Assembly: GCF_030766825.1 (NCBI RefSeq)
Contig: NZ_JASFDV010000011.1
Coordinates: 48,478-112,477 of the forward strand
Direction of reading: 5' to 3'
Length of the DNA stretch: 64,000 nt
Source: Nocardiopsis sp. CC223A
GTDB lineage: Bacteria > Actinomycetota > Actinomycetes > Streptosporangiales > Streptosporangiaceae
The first letter of the stretch is position 1. Each line of letters starts with the position of its first letter. Made by a program: the position numbers and the translations under genes. The notes under the pieces are model-generated. The model was not told where the DNA came from. It searched no databases and was given only the letters and a program-made list of their open reading frames with translations. Below, piece by piece: positions 1 to 8,790 of this stretch.

Positions 1-46
1 CGCCGCCGTAGATCTTGTCGACGCCTTCGAGGGCGATCTCCGCCAT
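1..46 (-). CDS. ABC transporter ATP-binding protein, N-terminal fragment
   Basis: Only the first 15 codons lie in the window, reading leftwards from an ATG at 46: MAEIALEGVDKIYGG, then off the edge. This opening matches the start of sugar-importer ATPases of the UgpC/MsmK type (first strand followed by the V-x-K-x-Y-G turn that precedes Walker A). Nothing catalytic is visible, so the family is an inference from the N-terminus alone. It is divergent from lnt and shares the long upstream region. Confidence 0.5.
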   Translation of the reverse strand, partial: MAEIALEGVDKIYGG

Positions 47-656
47 GTCTGTGCTCCGCTGCATCGGGTCGGGGGTGACCGGGATCTCGTGGCCGTGGAC
101 CCGGGTCACCCGGACCGGTTCGTGCTCGTGTTGATCGAACCGGACTGCTTTGCTGATCATATGAGACAGGAATTTGATCGAAAAGTCCAGAGTTGGATCA
201 TGATCGATCTGGTTGTGGTCAGACTGAAACCCGGAGTGCTCAACTGGCATGGCGGCCCGAGGTGCGTTAGCCTGTCCGACGGTTCACCACTTCCTCCCCA
301 ACGGACACTCGGCGGGGCCGCCACGACACGGCGGCCGGGTTGAGGCATCCGGTTGGGGAGTCTGGGTAACCTAACGACCAGTCCAGCACTGGACGGACCG
401 GTTGTGCGGCCCCCACTCGTCCGATCGGACGCTGCATCACGCGCCAGGTGCAGCCGGGATCGGGTGAGGGGCGGAAGTAGCGCGACCGGGCGGGGGGTTG
501 GACCCGGAAAAGGCCCGAACATCCAGTAGACAACGGTCTTCCGAGCTCGCCGCCGACGGGACGGAGCCGGTCCGAAGGGTGGCTCGGGCCTTTTCCGCGT
601 CCCCCCAATATGCTGACCGCACACCCTCACCACACCTGCGGAAAGCGAGACCCCAC
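47..656. promoter_or_regulatory. 610-bp divergent intergenic region with repeats and palindromes
   Basis: No convincing gene lies here. The left part is AT-rich for this genome and carries TGATCGA three times (132-138, 175-181, 201-207), two of them as TTGATCGAA (131-139, 174-182), a candidate operator set for the ABC gene. Further right are GTCCAGCACTGGAC (381-394) and CGTCCGATCGGACG (418-431), both palindromic. AAAAGGCCCGA (about 508) is complementary to TCGGGCCTTTT (about 585), a long-range pairing in the lnt leader. Binding proteins are unknown. Confidence 0.4.
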
Positions 657-2294
657 GTGGTCACCGAACACACGGAACGGGGCGAGGCCCCCGCCGTCGA
701 CCCCCAGGCGCCCACGGTGCCGGTGAAAGGCCGTGCGGCCACCGTTCTCCCCCTCGGTCACCGCTGGGGCCGGTACGACCTCCTGTGGCGTGTCCTGGCC
801 GCCACGGGCTCGGGCCTGGCGCAGCTGCTCGCCCTGCCCCCCTACGAACTGTGGTGGCTGGGGCCGCTGAGCGCCGCCCTGCTCCTCTTCGCCGTCGCCG
901 GGACCCGGATGCGCCGCGCCGCCTGGCTGGGCGCCCTGTCCGGGGCCGCCCTCATGATCCCGCTGGTGCAGTGGCAGGACGTGTTCGGCACCGACGTGTG
1001 GCTGCTCATCGCCGCCGCCGAGACCGTCTACTACCTGCCCATGGCCATGGGCATCGCGCTGGCCGCCCGCCTGCCCGGCTGGCCGGTGTGGACCGCCGCC
1101 CTGTGGGTCGCCCAGGAGGCCGTGCGCGCCCGCTGGCCGCTGGGCGGCTTCCCCTGGGGCAAGCTCGCCTTCGCCCAGCCCGACACGCCCTTCGCCGGAT
1201 ACGCCGCCCTGGGCTCCTCCGCCCTGGTGACCTTCGCCGTCGCCCTCACCGGCGGCCTGCTGCTCTGGGCCCTGCTGCGCGTCGCCCTGCGCGGCCCGCG
1301 GGCCGGCCTGCCCACCGCGGCCCTCGCGCTGGCCGCGGCCGCCGCGGTCGTGCTCTGCGGCACCGTCGCCCCCGCCCTCGGCCGCCCCCCGGCCGGGGAG
1401 ACCGTCACCCTGGGCATGGTGCAGGGCAACGTGCCCAACGTCGGCGAGATGTCCATCGCGGGCGAGCGCATGCAGGTGCTCCAGAACCACGCCGACGGCG
1501 TGCACGAGCTGGCCGCCGCCGCCCGCGCCGAGGGCACCGACCTGGACCTCGTGCTGCTGCCGGAGAACGCCAGCGACATCGACCCCTTCCGGGACCCCGC
1601 CGCCCGGGAGACCATCGACGCCGCGGCGGCCGACGCCGGGGTGCCCCTGCTGTGGGGCATGAGCCGCTTCAACGACGACGGCACCCGGTACGTGTCCAGC
1701 GTGGTGTGGGACCCCGAGACCGGGCCGGGGGAGATCTACGACAAGCGCTTCCTGGTGCCCTTCGGCGAGTACATCCCCTTCCGCGACTTCTTCACCCGGT
1801 TCGTGCAGCGCCTGGAGCAGGTCAGCTCCGACGCCATCCCCGGCACCGAGCCCGGCGCCATGGAGATCGGCGGCACCACCCTGGCCGTGGGCATCTGCTT
1901 CGACGTGGCCTTCGACGCGCCCGTGCGCGAGTCCGTGGCGGCGGGCGGCGGGATCATCGTCATCCCCACCAACAACGCCAACTACAACTTCACCGGCCAG
2001 TCCGACCAGCAGCTCGCCATCACCCGGCTGCGCGCCGTCGAGCACGGCCGCCCCGCCGTGGTGGTGTCCACCAGCGGTATCAGCGCGGTGGTGAACGCCG
2101 ACGGATCGGTCGCCTACCAGTCGCCCGAGGCCGAGGCCGACGTCCACATCGCCGAGCTCACCGCCGCCGACGGGCCCACGATCGCCACCCGCCTGGGCGC
2201 GGCCCCCGAGGCGCTGCTGGCCGCCGTCGGCCTGGCGGCGGTCGCCGCCGCGGTGGTCCTCTCCCGCAGGGGCCGGGAGGCCGACCAGGGGTGA
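657..2294 (+). CDS. lnt: apolipoprotein N-acyltransferase
   Basis: Transfers an acyl chain to the N-terminal cysteine of lipoproteins, the last step of lipoprotein maturation, in the cytoplasmic membrane. The 545-residue protein has a multi-pass membrane half (about residues 35-240) followed by a nitrilase-fold domain. The family's catalytic triad is visible: E303 (LLPEN), K363 (YDKRF) and C414 (GICFD). I chose the GTG at 657 because a purine-rich GGAAAGCGAG sits just upstream; an in-frame ATG at 498 would add 53 low-complexity residues. A final hydrophobic segment closes the protein. Its substrates in the window include the lipoprotein at 40117-40683 and the binding protein at 52945-54696. 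Confidence 0.9.
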   Translation: MVTEHTERGEAPAVDPQAPTVPVKGRAATVLPLGHRWGRYDLLWRVLAATGSGLAQLLALPPYELWWLGPLSAALLLFAVAGTRMRRAAWLGALSGAALMIPLVQWQDVFGTDVWLLIAAAETVYYLPMAMGIALAARLPGWPVWTAALWVAQEAVRARWPLGGFPWGKLAFAQPDTPFAGYAALGSSALVTFAVALTGGLLLWALLRVALRGPRAGLPTAALALAAAAAVVLCGTVAPALGRPPAGETVTLGMVQGNVPNVGEMSIAGERMQVLQNHADGVHELAAAARAEGTDLDLVLLPENASDIDPFRDPAARETIDAAAADAGVPLLWGMSRFNDDGTRYVSSVVWDPETGPGEIYDKRFLVPFGEYIPFRDFFTRFVQRLEQVSSDAIPGTEPGAMEIGGTTLAVGICFDVAFDAPVRESVAAGGGIIVIPTNNANYNFTGQSDQQLAITRLRAVEHGRPAVVVSTSGISAVVNADGSVAYQSPEAEADVHIAELTAADGPTIATRLGAAPEALLAAVGLAAVAAAVVLSRRGREADQG

Positions 2295-2355
2295 ACGGCG
2301 CCCGGGGGTGAACGGCGGCGGACGGGGAACCATGCGGGGCGGTGGGGCGTTCTTC

Positions 2356-2378
2356 CCGGTGAGGGAGGACCTCACCGG
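2356..2378. terminator. 9-bp hairpin between lnt and fxsA
   Basis: CCGGTGAGG (2356-2364), loop GAGGA, CCTCACCGG (2370-2378). It has no T-run. It may weaken read-through from lnt or act in the fxsA leader. Confidence 0.45.
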
Positions 2379-2405
2379 CCCGTACGACCCCGAGGATGGT
2401 TCCGC

Positions 2406-2978
2406 ATGCCGATCCTGACAGTGCTCGCACTCATGGCGCTGCCCTTCGTCGAGGTGTGGCTCATGATCGTCGTCGGCGGCCGGATCGGCGTCCCGTGGAC
2501 GCTGGCCGCGCTGGTCGCCCTCATGGTGCTGGGCGTGGCGGTGCTGCGCCGGGCCGGGACCAAGGCCTTCCGCGACGCCGACGAGGCGCTGCGTTCGGGG
2601 CAGCAGCCGCGCGGCGGTCTGCTCGACCCCCTCATGCTGATGGCCGGCGGCGTCCTGCTGGTGATCCCGGGCTTCCTCACCGCGGTGGTGGGCCTGCTGC
2701 TGGTGCTGCCGTTCACCCGCCCCCTGCTGCGCTGGGCGTTCACCGGCTGGGCCCAGCGGCGGATGCGCCGCATGCAGGACCGCATGGAGGCGGAGCTGCT
2801 GGCCCAGGGCGTGCGGGTGCCCGGTCGGAGCCCCTTCGGTCAGAGCCCCTTCGGCCCGGGGCGGAGCCCCTCCGGCGGTGCCGGGGCCGCCCGCGAGGAG
2901 GAGCGCCCCGCGCCCTCGCGCGGCCGGGTCATCCAGGGCCGCTTCGAGCCGGACGACACCGACCGGAGCCGGAACTAG
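2406..2978 (+). CDS. fxsA: FxsA family membrane protein
   Basis: A 190-residue FxsA-type protein. The family is named for E. coli FxsA, which suppresses F-plasmid exclusion of phage T7; its normal role is unknown. Visible features are two N-terminal hydrophobic helices (about 3-22 and 28-46), a third hydrophobic stretch with the family-typical LVIPGFLT-V-G-LLLL-P run at about 78-105, and a basic segment RRMRRMQDR. The C-terminal 70 residues are charged, contain a short SPFGQSPFGPG repeat and look disordered. It starts at an ATG 111 bp after lnt with a hairpin between, and a strong terminator follows, so it is probably the last gene of an lnt-fxsA unit. Confidence 0.85.
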   Translation: MPILTVLALMALPFVEVWLMIVVGGRIGVPWTLAALVALMVLGVAVLRRAGTKAFRDADEALRSGQQPRGGLLDPLMLMAGGVLLVIPGFLTAVVGLLLVLPFTRPLLRWAFTGWAQRRMRRMQDRMEAELLAQGVRVPGRSPFGQSPFGPGRSPSGGAGAAREEERPAPSRGRVIQGRFEPDDTDRSRN

Positions 2979-3011
2979 CAGGACCACCCTCCCTCCCGGC
3001 CGACCGGGAGC

Positions 3012-3052
3012 GACGGGGCCCGCCGAGCGTCCGTCCCTCGGCGGGCCCCGTC
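3012..3052. terminator. strong 16-bp stem terminator after fxsA
   Basis: GACGGGGCCCGCCGAG (3012-3027) pairs perfectly with CTCGGCGGGCCCCGTC (3037-3052) around a 9-nt loop. There is no U-tract, as is common in actinomycetes. Confidence 0.8.
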
Positions 3053-3410
3053 CCGTGTCCAGGCCCCGGCCGCGGGGCCGGACGCGGACCGGAACCGGGC
3101 CTCCCCCGGCTTTTCCGGCCGGTTCCCGCCGCGCTTCGTTCTCATGGCCGCCCGGACGGCGTTCCCGGACGGCGAACGACCGGTCCGATCGGAAGCGATC
3201 ACCGAGGTTGCGCGGGATCCGTGTTTTACCCGACCTTGGCGCCCCATGGGCGCGGCCGCGAACCGAACGGTGCGAGCATCCACAGAGGTCGAGAACACGG
3301 CGGCCGTCACCCACCCGTGACGGGCGGCGGCCGCCGCGTGCACATCCGCCACCCGAGGGGGGACCCATGTCCGCCGTCCGAACCCACCGAGCCGCCGCCG
3401 GGAGGGTGTC
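3053..3410. other. 358-bp leader region before the molybdenum hydroxylase operon
   Basis: No gene seen on either strand. A less GC-rich patch near 3205-3230 (around GTGTTTTACCC) may hold the operon promoter. GGGAGG just before 3411 is the ribosome binding site of the first gene. I see no clear operator palindrome. Confidence 0.4.
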
Positions 3411-3986
3411 ATGACGCCCCGCGAACCCGGCCGCACCGGCACCGCCGTCCCCGCCGTACCCCGACAGGCCACCGGCGCCGAGGAGCACGGCGACCTGGGG
3501 CCCGGACCGGTCGACGTCCTGCTCACCGTCAACGGCACCCTTCGCCGGGTCACCGTCGAACCCCGGGTCAGCCTGTTGGACGCCCTGCGCGAGCGCATGG
3601 GCGTGACCAGCCCCAAGAAGGGCTGCAACCAGGGGGCCTGCGGCGCCTGTACCGTCCACGTCGACGGGCGCCGCGTGCTCTCCTGCCTGACACTGGCCGT
3701 GTCCTGCCAGGGCCGGGAGGTCACCACCGTCGAGGGTCTGGCCGACGGTGACGACCTGCACCCCATGCAGCGCGCCTTCGCCGAGGAGGACGCCTTCCAG
3801 TGCGGGTACTGCACCCCCGGGCAGCTGATGTCCGCGGTGGCGCTGATGGAGGAGGGGCACACCGGCGACGACGCCGAGATCGCCGAGTGGATGAGCGGCA
3901 ACCTCTGCCGCTGCGCCGCCTACCCCAACATCCGGCAGGCCGTCCGCAACGTCCGTGACGGCGCCGCGGCGGAAGGGGAGCGGTGA
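3411..3986 (+). CDS. molybdenum hydroxylase, [2Fe-2S] subunit
   Basis: Electron-transfer subunit of a xanthine dehydrogenase-family enzyme, 191 residues. It has a plant-type ferredoxin domain with C72, C77, C80 and C92 (GCNQGACGAC...SC), then a helical all-alpha domain with C131, C134 (CGYC), C166 and C168 (CRC) for the second 2Fe-2S centre. Length and layout match PaoA (YagT)/CO-dehydrogenase small subunits. The first 33 residues are an extra, low-complexity, arginine/proline-rich N-terminus with no clear twin-arginine signal. The stop overlaps the next start (TGATG), so the three subunits are translationally coupled. Substrate is not readable from sequence; aromatic or aliphatic aldehydes are plausible by analogy with PaoABC. 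Confidence 0.9.
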   Translation: MTPREPGRTGTAVPAVPRQATGAEEHGDLGPGPVDVLLTVNGTLRRVTVEPRVSLLDALRERMGVTSPKKGCNQGACGACTVHVDGRRVLSCLTLAVSCQGREVTTVEGLADGDDLHPMQRAFAEEDAFQCGYCTPGQLMSAVALMEEGHTGDDAEIAEWMSGNLCRCAAYPNIRQAVRNVRDGAAAEGER

Positions 3987-4987
3987 TGCGACCCTTCGCC
4001 TACACCCGCGCCGCCGACGTGGACACCGCCATCGCCGAGGTCGCCCGGGACTCCGGCAGCGAGTACCTGGCCGGGGGCACCACCGAGGTCGACATGATCC
4101 GCATCGGCGTGGCCCGGCCGCGCCGCGTCGTCGACATCAACGACCTGCCCATCGCCGCCATCGAGGACCTGCCCGGCGGCGGGCTGCGCCTGGGCGGGCT
4201 GGCCCGGATGAGCGACGTGGCCGCCCACCCGGCGGTCCGCGAACGCTACCCCGCGGTGGCGGAGTCCCTGGAGAAGGGCGCCTCCGCCCAGCTGCGCAAC
4301 ATGGCCACCATGGGCGGCAACCTCATGCAGCGGGTCCGCTGCTCCTACTTCCGCGACGGCGACCGCGCCTGCAACAAGCGCGAACCCGGCAGCGGCTGCG
4401 CCGCGATCCACGGCGTCAACCGCACCCACGCCGTGCTGGGCACCAGCGAGCACTGCATCGCCACCCACCCCTCCGACGTGGCCGTCGCCCTCACCGCCCT
4501 GGACGCGGTGGTGCGCCTGCGCGGACCGGACGGGGAGCGCACCGTCGCGTTCGACGACTTCTTCCTGCTCCCCGGGGACACCCCGGACCGCGAGCACCCC
4601 GTCGGACACGGCGAGCTCATCACCGGCATCGACCTGCCCGACCTGCCGATGGCCCGCACCTCCCATTACCTCAAGGTGCGCGACCGGGAGTCCTACGAGT
4701 TCGCGCTCACCTCCTGCGCCGCGGCCCTGCGCATGGACGGCGACGCCGTCGCCGAGGCCCGCATCGGCCTGGGCGGGGTCGCCACCAGGCCCTGGCGGGC
4801 CCGCCGTGCCGAGGACATCCTGATCGGCGCCCCGGCCACCGCCGAGGCGTTCGCCCGCGCCGCCGAGGCCGAGATGGCCGACGCGGTCCCGCGCTCCATG
4901 AACGGCTTCAAGATCGAACTGGCCCAGAGGACCATGGTCCGGGCGCTGACCACCGTCGCGTCCCGCACCGGAGGAGGGGCGGCATGA
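3986..4987 (+). CDS. molybdenum hydroxylase, FAD and [4Fe-4S] subunit
   Basis: FAD-binding medium subunit (333 residues) that passes electrons out of the enzyme. The FAD-binding motif is seen at about 27-39 (YLAGGTTEVDMIR) and again in ATMGGN near 107-112. Between them and the C-terminal domain is a cysteine-bearing insertion with C119, C129, C138 and C147 (RCSYFRDG, CNKREPGSGC, EHC). This insertion is the mark of the PaoB (YagS)/4-hydroxybenzoyl-CoA reductase subgroup that carries an extra 4Fe-4S cluster, and it is absent from plain xanthine dehydrogenases. The ATG at 3986 overlaps the previous stop, and the stop overlaps the large-subunit ATG by 4 bp. Confidence 0.9.
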   Translation: MRPFAYTRAADVDTAIAEVARDSGSEYLAGGTTEVDMIRIGVARPRRVVDINDLPIAAIEDLPGGGLRLGGLARMSDVAAHPAVRERYPAVAESLEKGASAQLRNMATMGGNLMQRVRCSYFRDGDRACNKREPGSGCAAIHGVNRTHAVLGTSEHCIATHPSDVAVALTALDAVVRLRGPDGERTVAFDDFFLLPGDTPDREHPVGHGELITGIDLPDLPMARTSHYLKVRDRESYEFALTSCAAALRMDGDAVAEARIGLGGVATRPWRARRAEDILIGAPATAEAFARAAEAEMADAVPRSMNGFKIELAQRTMVRALTTVASRTGGGAA

Positions 4988-7233
4988 CCATTCCAGCGCA
5001 GATCGGCCGGGGCATGGACCGGGTCGACGCCCACGCCAAGGTCACCGGCGCCGCCCGCTACTCGGCGGAGCACCGGCCGCCCGGCGCCGTGCACGCGGTC
5101 CTGGTGGGCGCACGGATCCCCCGCGGCCGGATCACCGGGATCGACACGTCCGCCGCCCTGGCCGCCGAAGGGGTCATCGCGGTCCTGAGCCACCTCAACC
5201 TGCCGAAGGTGGCCCAGACCCCGCACCTCATCCCGTCACTGGCGGGCACCACCGCGCACGGGCAGAGCTTCTTCCCGATGCAGGACGACCGGATCCACTA
5301 CGCGGGCCAGCCCGTGGCCGTCGTGGTCGCCGACACGCTGGAGCGCGCCGAGTACGCCGCCGGACTGGTCCGGGTCTCCTACGCGGAGGAGCCCTGGGTC
5401 ACCACCATCGCCCAGGGGCGCGGGGACACCTACGAACCCGAGCGGATCTTCGGCGGGTTCGTCCCCGGCCGCATCGAGCGCGGCGACGTCGAGGCGGGCC
5501 TGGCCCGCGCCGACGTGCGGATCGAGACCACCCACCACTTCGCCGCCAACCACCACAACCCGATCGAACCGTCGGCGACCACCGCCGTGTGGGAGGACTC
5601 CAAGCTCACGCTGTACGACGCCACCCAGGGGCCCACCGCCACCCGGCTCACCGTCGCGCAGCTGCTCGGCATCCCGCCCTCGGACGTGCGGGTGGTCAGC
5701 GAGTTCGTCGGCGGCAGCTTCGGCTCCAAGGCGATGATCTGGGCGCACCCCACCCTGGCGGCGATGGCCGCCCAGCACGTGCGGGCGCCCGTCACCCTGG
5801 CGCTGGACCGCGCCCAGACGTTCACCAACACCGGGCACCGCGAGGAGCAGGAGCAGACGATCACCCTGGGGGCGACCCGGGACGGGGAGCTCACCGCGAT
5901 CCGCTACGCCAAGACGTCGCCCACCTCGCCCTTCGACGACTGGGCCGAACCGTCGATGGGGCCGGTCAACCGGCTGTACGCGTGCCCCGCCTTCGAGGGC
6001 GTGCACCACCTGTTCAAGGCCGCCACCATGACGCCGACGTTCATGCGGGCGCCCGGTGAGGGCACCGGCGCGTTCGTCATCGAGACCGCGATGGACGAAC
6101 TCGCCCACGAGCTGGGCATGGACCCCATCGAGCTGCGGCTGCGCAACCACGCCGACCTCGACCCCGAGAGCGGCAGGCCCTGGTCCAGCAAGGGACTGCG
6201 GGAGTGCTACGCGCTGGGCGCCGAACTCTTCGGCTGGGCCGACCGCGACCCGGCACCGGTCACCGGTGCCGCGCGCGAGGGCCACTGGGTGCTGGGCACC
6301 GGGATGGCCAGCGCCATCTACCCGGTGTACGGGGTCGTCAACCCGCAGCGGGCCCGCGCCCGCGTGTACGCCGACGGGCGCGCCGTCATCGAGACCGGCT
6401 GCTCCGACTTCGGCACCGGTGCCGGCACCGTGCTGCGGCAGGTCGCCGCCGACGCCCTGGGCATGGACGCCGAGGCCGTGACCGCACACTACGGCGACAC
6501 CGAGCTGCCCACCACCGTCGCCGCCGTCGGCTCCGCGGGGGCCGGGGCGATCAGCGCGGCCGCCCACACCGCCGCCACCGCCCTGCGCGAGCGGCTCGTC
6601 GGCCAGGCCGTCACCGACCCCGGCTCGCCGCTGCACGGCGCCGACCCGGCCGCCGTCCGGGTGTCCGGCGGCCGCATGGTCCGGCCCGACACCGGAGCCG
6701 GGGAGACCTACGGGGAGATGCTCGGCCGCCACATGACCTTCGACGCCGAGGCCCTGGGCGAATGGGCCCCGCCGGGCGGGGACGAGTACGGGATGGCCAC
6801 CTTCGGCGCCCAGTTCGCCGAGGTCGCCGTCGACCCCGACCTCGGACTGGTCCGGGTGCGCCGGATGCTCGGGGTGTTCGCCCCGGGCCGGGTCCTCAAC
6901 CACAAGACCGCCCGCAGCCAGCTCATGGGCGGCATGCTCTGGGGGCTGGGCCAGGCACTGCTGGAGGCCACCCACATGGAACCGGACCAGGGGCGCTGGG
7001 CCAACCCGAGCCTGGGCGAGTACCTGATCCCGGTCAACGCCGACGCCCCGGACGTGCGGGTGGAGATGATCGAGGTCGAGGACCGTGCGGTCAACCCGCT
7101 CGGCGTCAAGGGGGTCGGGGAGATCGGCCAGGTGGGGATGGCCGCGGCCATCGCCAACGCGATCTTCCACGCCACCGGGCGCAGGTTCCGCGACCTGCCC
7201 ATCACCATCGAGGCGGTGATGGCCCCGGCCTGA
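4984..7233 (+). CDS. molybdenum hydroxylase, molybdopterin-binding large subunit
   Basis: Catalytic subunit, 749 residues, holding the molybdopterin cofactor and hydroxylating its substrate with water-derived oxygen. It opens with the family signature R-x-D-A-x-x-K-V-T-G-x-A-x-Y. It continues with cofactor-binding stretches such as EFVGGSFGSK and FMRAPGEG, and ends with GVKGVGEIG, where E713 is the expected catalytic glutamate. No signal peptide is visible. PaoC-type enzymes need an XdhC-like chaperone for cofactor insertion; none is encoded nearby, so it must be elsewhere. The start is the ATG of the ATGA overlap with the FAD gene. Confidence 0.92.
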   Translation: MTIPAQIGRGMDRVDAHAKVTGAARYSAEHRPPGAVHAVLVGARIPRGRITGIDTSAALAAEGVIAVLSHLNLPKVAQTPHLIPSLAGTTAHGQSFFPMQDDRIHYAGQPVAVVVADTLERAEYAAGLVRVSYAEEPWVTTIAQGRGDTYEPERIFGGFVPGRIERGDVEAGLARADVRIETTHHFAANHHNPIEPSATTAVWEDSKLTLYDATQGPTATRLTVAQLLGIPPSDVRVVSEFVGGSFGSKAMIWAHPTLAAMAAQHVRAPVTLALDRAQTFTNTGHREEQEQTITLGATRDGELTAIRYAKTSPTSPFDDWAEPSMGPVNRLYACPAFEGVHHLFKAATMTPTFMRAPGEGTGAFVIETAMDELAHELGMDPIELRLRNHADLDPESGRPWSSKGLRECYALGAELFGWADRDPAPVTGAAREGHWVLGTGMASAIYPVYGVVNPQRARARVYADGRAVIETGCSDFGTGAGTVLRQVAADALGMDAEAVTAHYGDTELPTTVAAVGSAGAGAISAAAHTAATALRERLVGQAVTDPGSPLHGADPAAVRVSGGRMVRPDTGAGETYGEMLGRHMTFDAEALGEWAPPGGDEYGMATFGAQFAEVAVDPDLGLVRVRRMLGVFAPGRVLNHKTARSQLMGGMLWGLGQALLEATHMEPDQGRWANPSLGEYLIPVNADAPDVRVEMIEVEDRAVNPLGVKGVGEIGQVGMAAAIANAIFHATGRRFRDLPITIEAVMAPA

Positions 7234-7247
7234 ACGGGGGAGGGGGC

Positions 7248-7787
7248 ATGAGCGAACCCGTCACGACGGTCTTCACCTGGGAGGTGGAGCCCGGACGCGA
7301 GCAGGAGTTCGAGGAGTGGCTGCGCCGGGTCAACCGGGCGGCGGTCGGGTTCCCCGGCCACCAGGGCGTCACCTGGATCGCCCCGGAGCGGCCCGGCGGG
7401 CACTACCACGCGCTGCTGCGCTTCTCCGACACCGGTGCGCTCGAACGCTGGCTCGGCTCGCCCGAGCGTGACGCCGTCGTCGCCGAACTGGACGGCATCG
7501 CCACCGAGGCCGACCGGCGGGTGCACACCACCGGCATGGAGACCTGGTTCAGCCTGCCGCGCACCGCCGTGACGCCGCCGCCCAGATGGAAGATGGCGCT
7601 GGTGTCGTTCAGCGCCGTCTACCCGTGCGTGCTGGTGTTCACCGCGTTCACCGGACCGCTGCTCGCCGACTGGCCGCTGCCGCTGCGGACCGTGGTCCTG
7701 CCGGCGGTGATGGCCCCGCTGCTCACCTACGCGCTGATGCCCGCGCTGAGCAGGCTGCTGAGGAAATGGCTGTACCCGGAGCTGTGA
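7248..7787 (+). CDS. ABM-domain protein with C-terminal membrane anchor
   Basis: A 179-residue protein. Residues 1-95 form an antibiotic-biosynthesis-monooxygenase (dimeric ferredoxin-like) fold, with the typical F-x-W-x-V-x-P-G-x-E-x-x-F-E-x-W opening. Residues 110-175 hold two hydrophobic helices ending in a basic tail. This layout is common in actinomycetes but its function is unknown; the ABM fold binds small aromatics, quinones or heme. It starts 14 bp after the large subunit behind GGGGGAGGGGG, so it belongs to the operon and could tether or quench a redox partner of the hydroxylase at the membrane (inference). Confidence 0.75.
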   Translation: MSEPVTTVFTWEVEPGREQEFEEWLRRVNRAAVGFPGHQGVTWIAPERPGGHYHALLRFSDTGALERWLGSPERDAVVAELDGIATEADRRVHTTGMETWFSLPRTAVTPPPRWKMALVSFSAVYPCVLVFTAFTGPLLADWPLPLRTVVLPAVMAPLLTYALMPALSRLLRKWLYPEL

Positions 7788-7813
7788 TCGGGACCGAACA
7801 CGAAGGAGACGAT

Positions 7814-8137
7814 GTGAGCACGCAGATCCCCGAGCCGGTGGCGACGTTCTTCGACCGGGTGAACGCCCACGACGAGGGCGCCCTGGACGCCTTCGCCGAC
7901 GACGCCGTGGTGGACGACTGGGGGCGCGAGTTCCTGGGCCGGGAGGAGATCGCGGCCTGGAGCGCCCAGGAGTTCATCGGCTCCAAGGGGGTGCTGACCG
8001 TGGAATCGGTCGAGGACACCCCGGACGGGGTCCGGGTGGTGGGGGACTGGCGGTCCAACCACGCCAACGGGCCCAGCGCGTTCACCTTCGCCGTCGACGG
8101 CGACACCATCACCCGGATGACCATCCGCGAGGGGTGA
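7814..8137 (+). CDS. NTF2/SnoaL-like small protein
   Basis: A 107-residue cone-fold protein of the nuclear transport factor 2/SnoaL-like superfamily: F-x-x-x-N-A-H-D near residues 14-20, a D-x-V-V-x-D-W strand, F-x-G-R-E-E-I-A, and a C-terminal sheet FTFAVDGDTITRM. Members range from ketosteroid isomerases to polyketide cyclases and to non-enzymatic binders, so no reaction is assigned. GTG 7814 was chosen because AAGGAG lies 5-10 bases upstream. It is the last gene before a strong terminator, so it is co-transcribed with the hydroxylase. Confidence 0.75.
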   Translation: MSTQIPEPVATFFDRVNAHDEGALDAFADDAVVDDWGREFLGREEIAAWSAQEFIGSKGVLTVESVEDTPDGVRVVGDWRSNHANGPSAFTFAVDGDTITRMTIREG

Positions 8138-8139
8138 GG

Positions 8140-8179
8140 ACACCGGCCGCCCCGCGCCGCCGTGCGGGGCGGCCGGTGT
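8140..8179. terminator. terminator of the molybdenum hydroxylase operon
   Basis: ACACCGGCCGCCCCGC (8140-8155) pairs perfectly over 16 bp with 8164-8179 around an 8-nt loop. It starts 3 bp after the stop codon of the NTF2-like gene. Confidence 0.85.
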
Positions 8180-8244
8180 GACAACCGGGCCGCGGGCACG
8201 GTAGAACGGCACCGGTCCGGTGGAGCACGACGGCGGGAGCGGCG

Positions 8245-8790
8245 ATGGGCGCAGGGGCGGGGACGGCGGAGCTGGAGGAGCACCTGCGCGGGTTCTGGCC
8301 GGGACGGGAGCTGGAACCCGTCACCTGGCGGGACGGGCCGGTCCTGGAGCGGCTCCCGGACTTCGCCTCCTACCGCGTCACCCAGGGCCCCGGGCGCGGG
8401 TGGAACTACGCCACCGTCGGCGCCTCCGCCTCCGGCGGCCTGGAGTTCGTGCTCATGGCGCCCTTCGAGACCGACGACCACGCCGAGACGCTCGCCATGG
8501 TCGCCCACTTCAACTCGTTCGAGGAGCACCGGGTCGACGTCGGCTCGGTGCTGCACATCGGCCGTCCCTGGACGGGCGACTCCCGTATGGAGCACCTGCT
8601 GGTGAGCCCGCCCTACCCCTATGGGCCGCTGCTGGAGCAGGCCCCCGGCGGCGTCCGGTACCTGTGGCTGCTGCCCGTCCACGCCGCCGAGGCCGAGGTG
8701 GTCCTCACCGAGGGCCTGGAGGCCTTCGAGGAACTCCTGGAGGCCGAGGGCGTCGACATCCTCGCCATCGACCGCCCGCCCGTCGTCTGA
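8245..8790 (+). CDS. suppressor-of-fused (SUFU) domain protein
   Basis: A 181-residue bacterial SUFU-domain protein. Diagnostic runs are the N-terminal L-x-x-F-W-P-G-R-E, the central tyrosine/tryptophan strand with F-V-L-M-A-P, the S-x-M-E-H-L-L-V-S-P-P-Y-P-Y-G block, and the final W-L-L-P-V-H-A-A-E-A with L-E-A-F-E-E-L-L-E. In bacteria this domain often appears as an immunity protein of contact-dependent or polymorphic toxin systems, or as a solitary protein of unknown role. No toxin gene is adjacent, so the solitary type is more likely here. Start ATG 8245 has GGGAGCGGCG upstream. Confidence 0.8.
   Translation: MGAGAGTAELEEHLRGFWPGRELEPVTWRDGPVLERLPDFASYRVTQGPGRGWNYATVGASASGGLEFVLMAPFETDDHAETLAMVAHFNSFEEHRVDVGSVLHIGRPWTGDSRMEHLLVSPPYPYGPLLEQAPGGVRYLWLLPVHAAEAEVVLTEGLEAFEELLEAEGVDILAIDRPPVV

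Noticed and set aside
627..3860. Very long minus-strand open frame (over 1000 codons) antisense to lnt and fxsA
   Set aside because: Composition (glycine, arginine, histidine, glutamine runs) and position show it is a shadow of high third-position GC in the real plus-strand genes.
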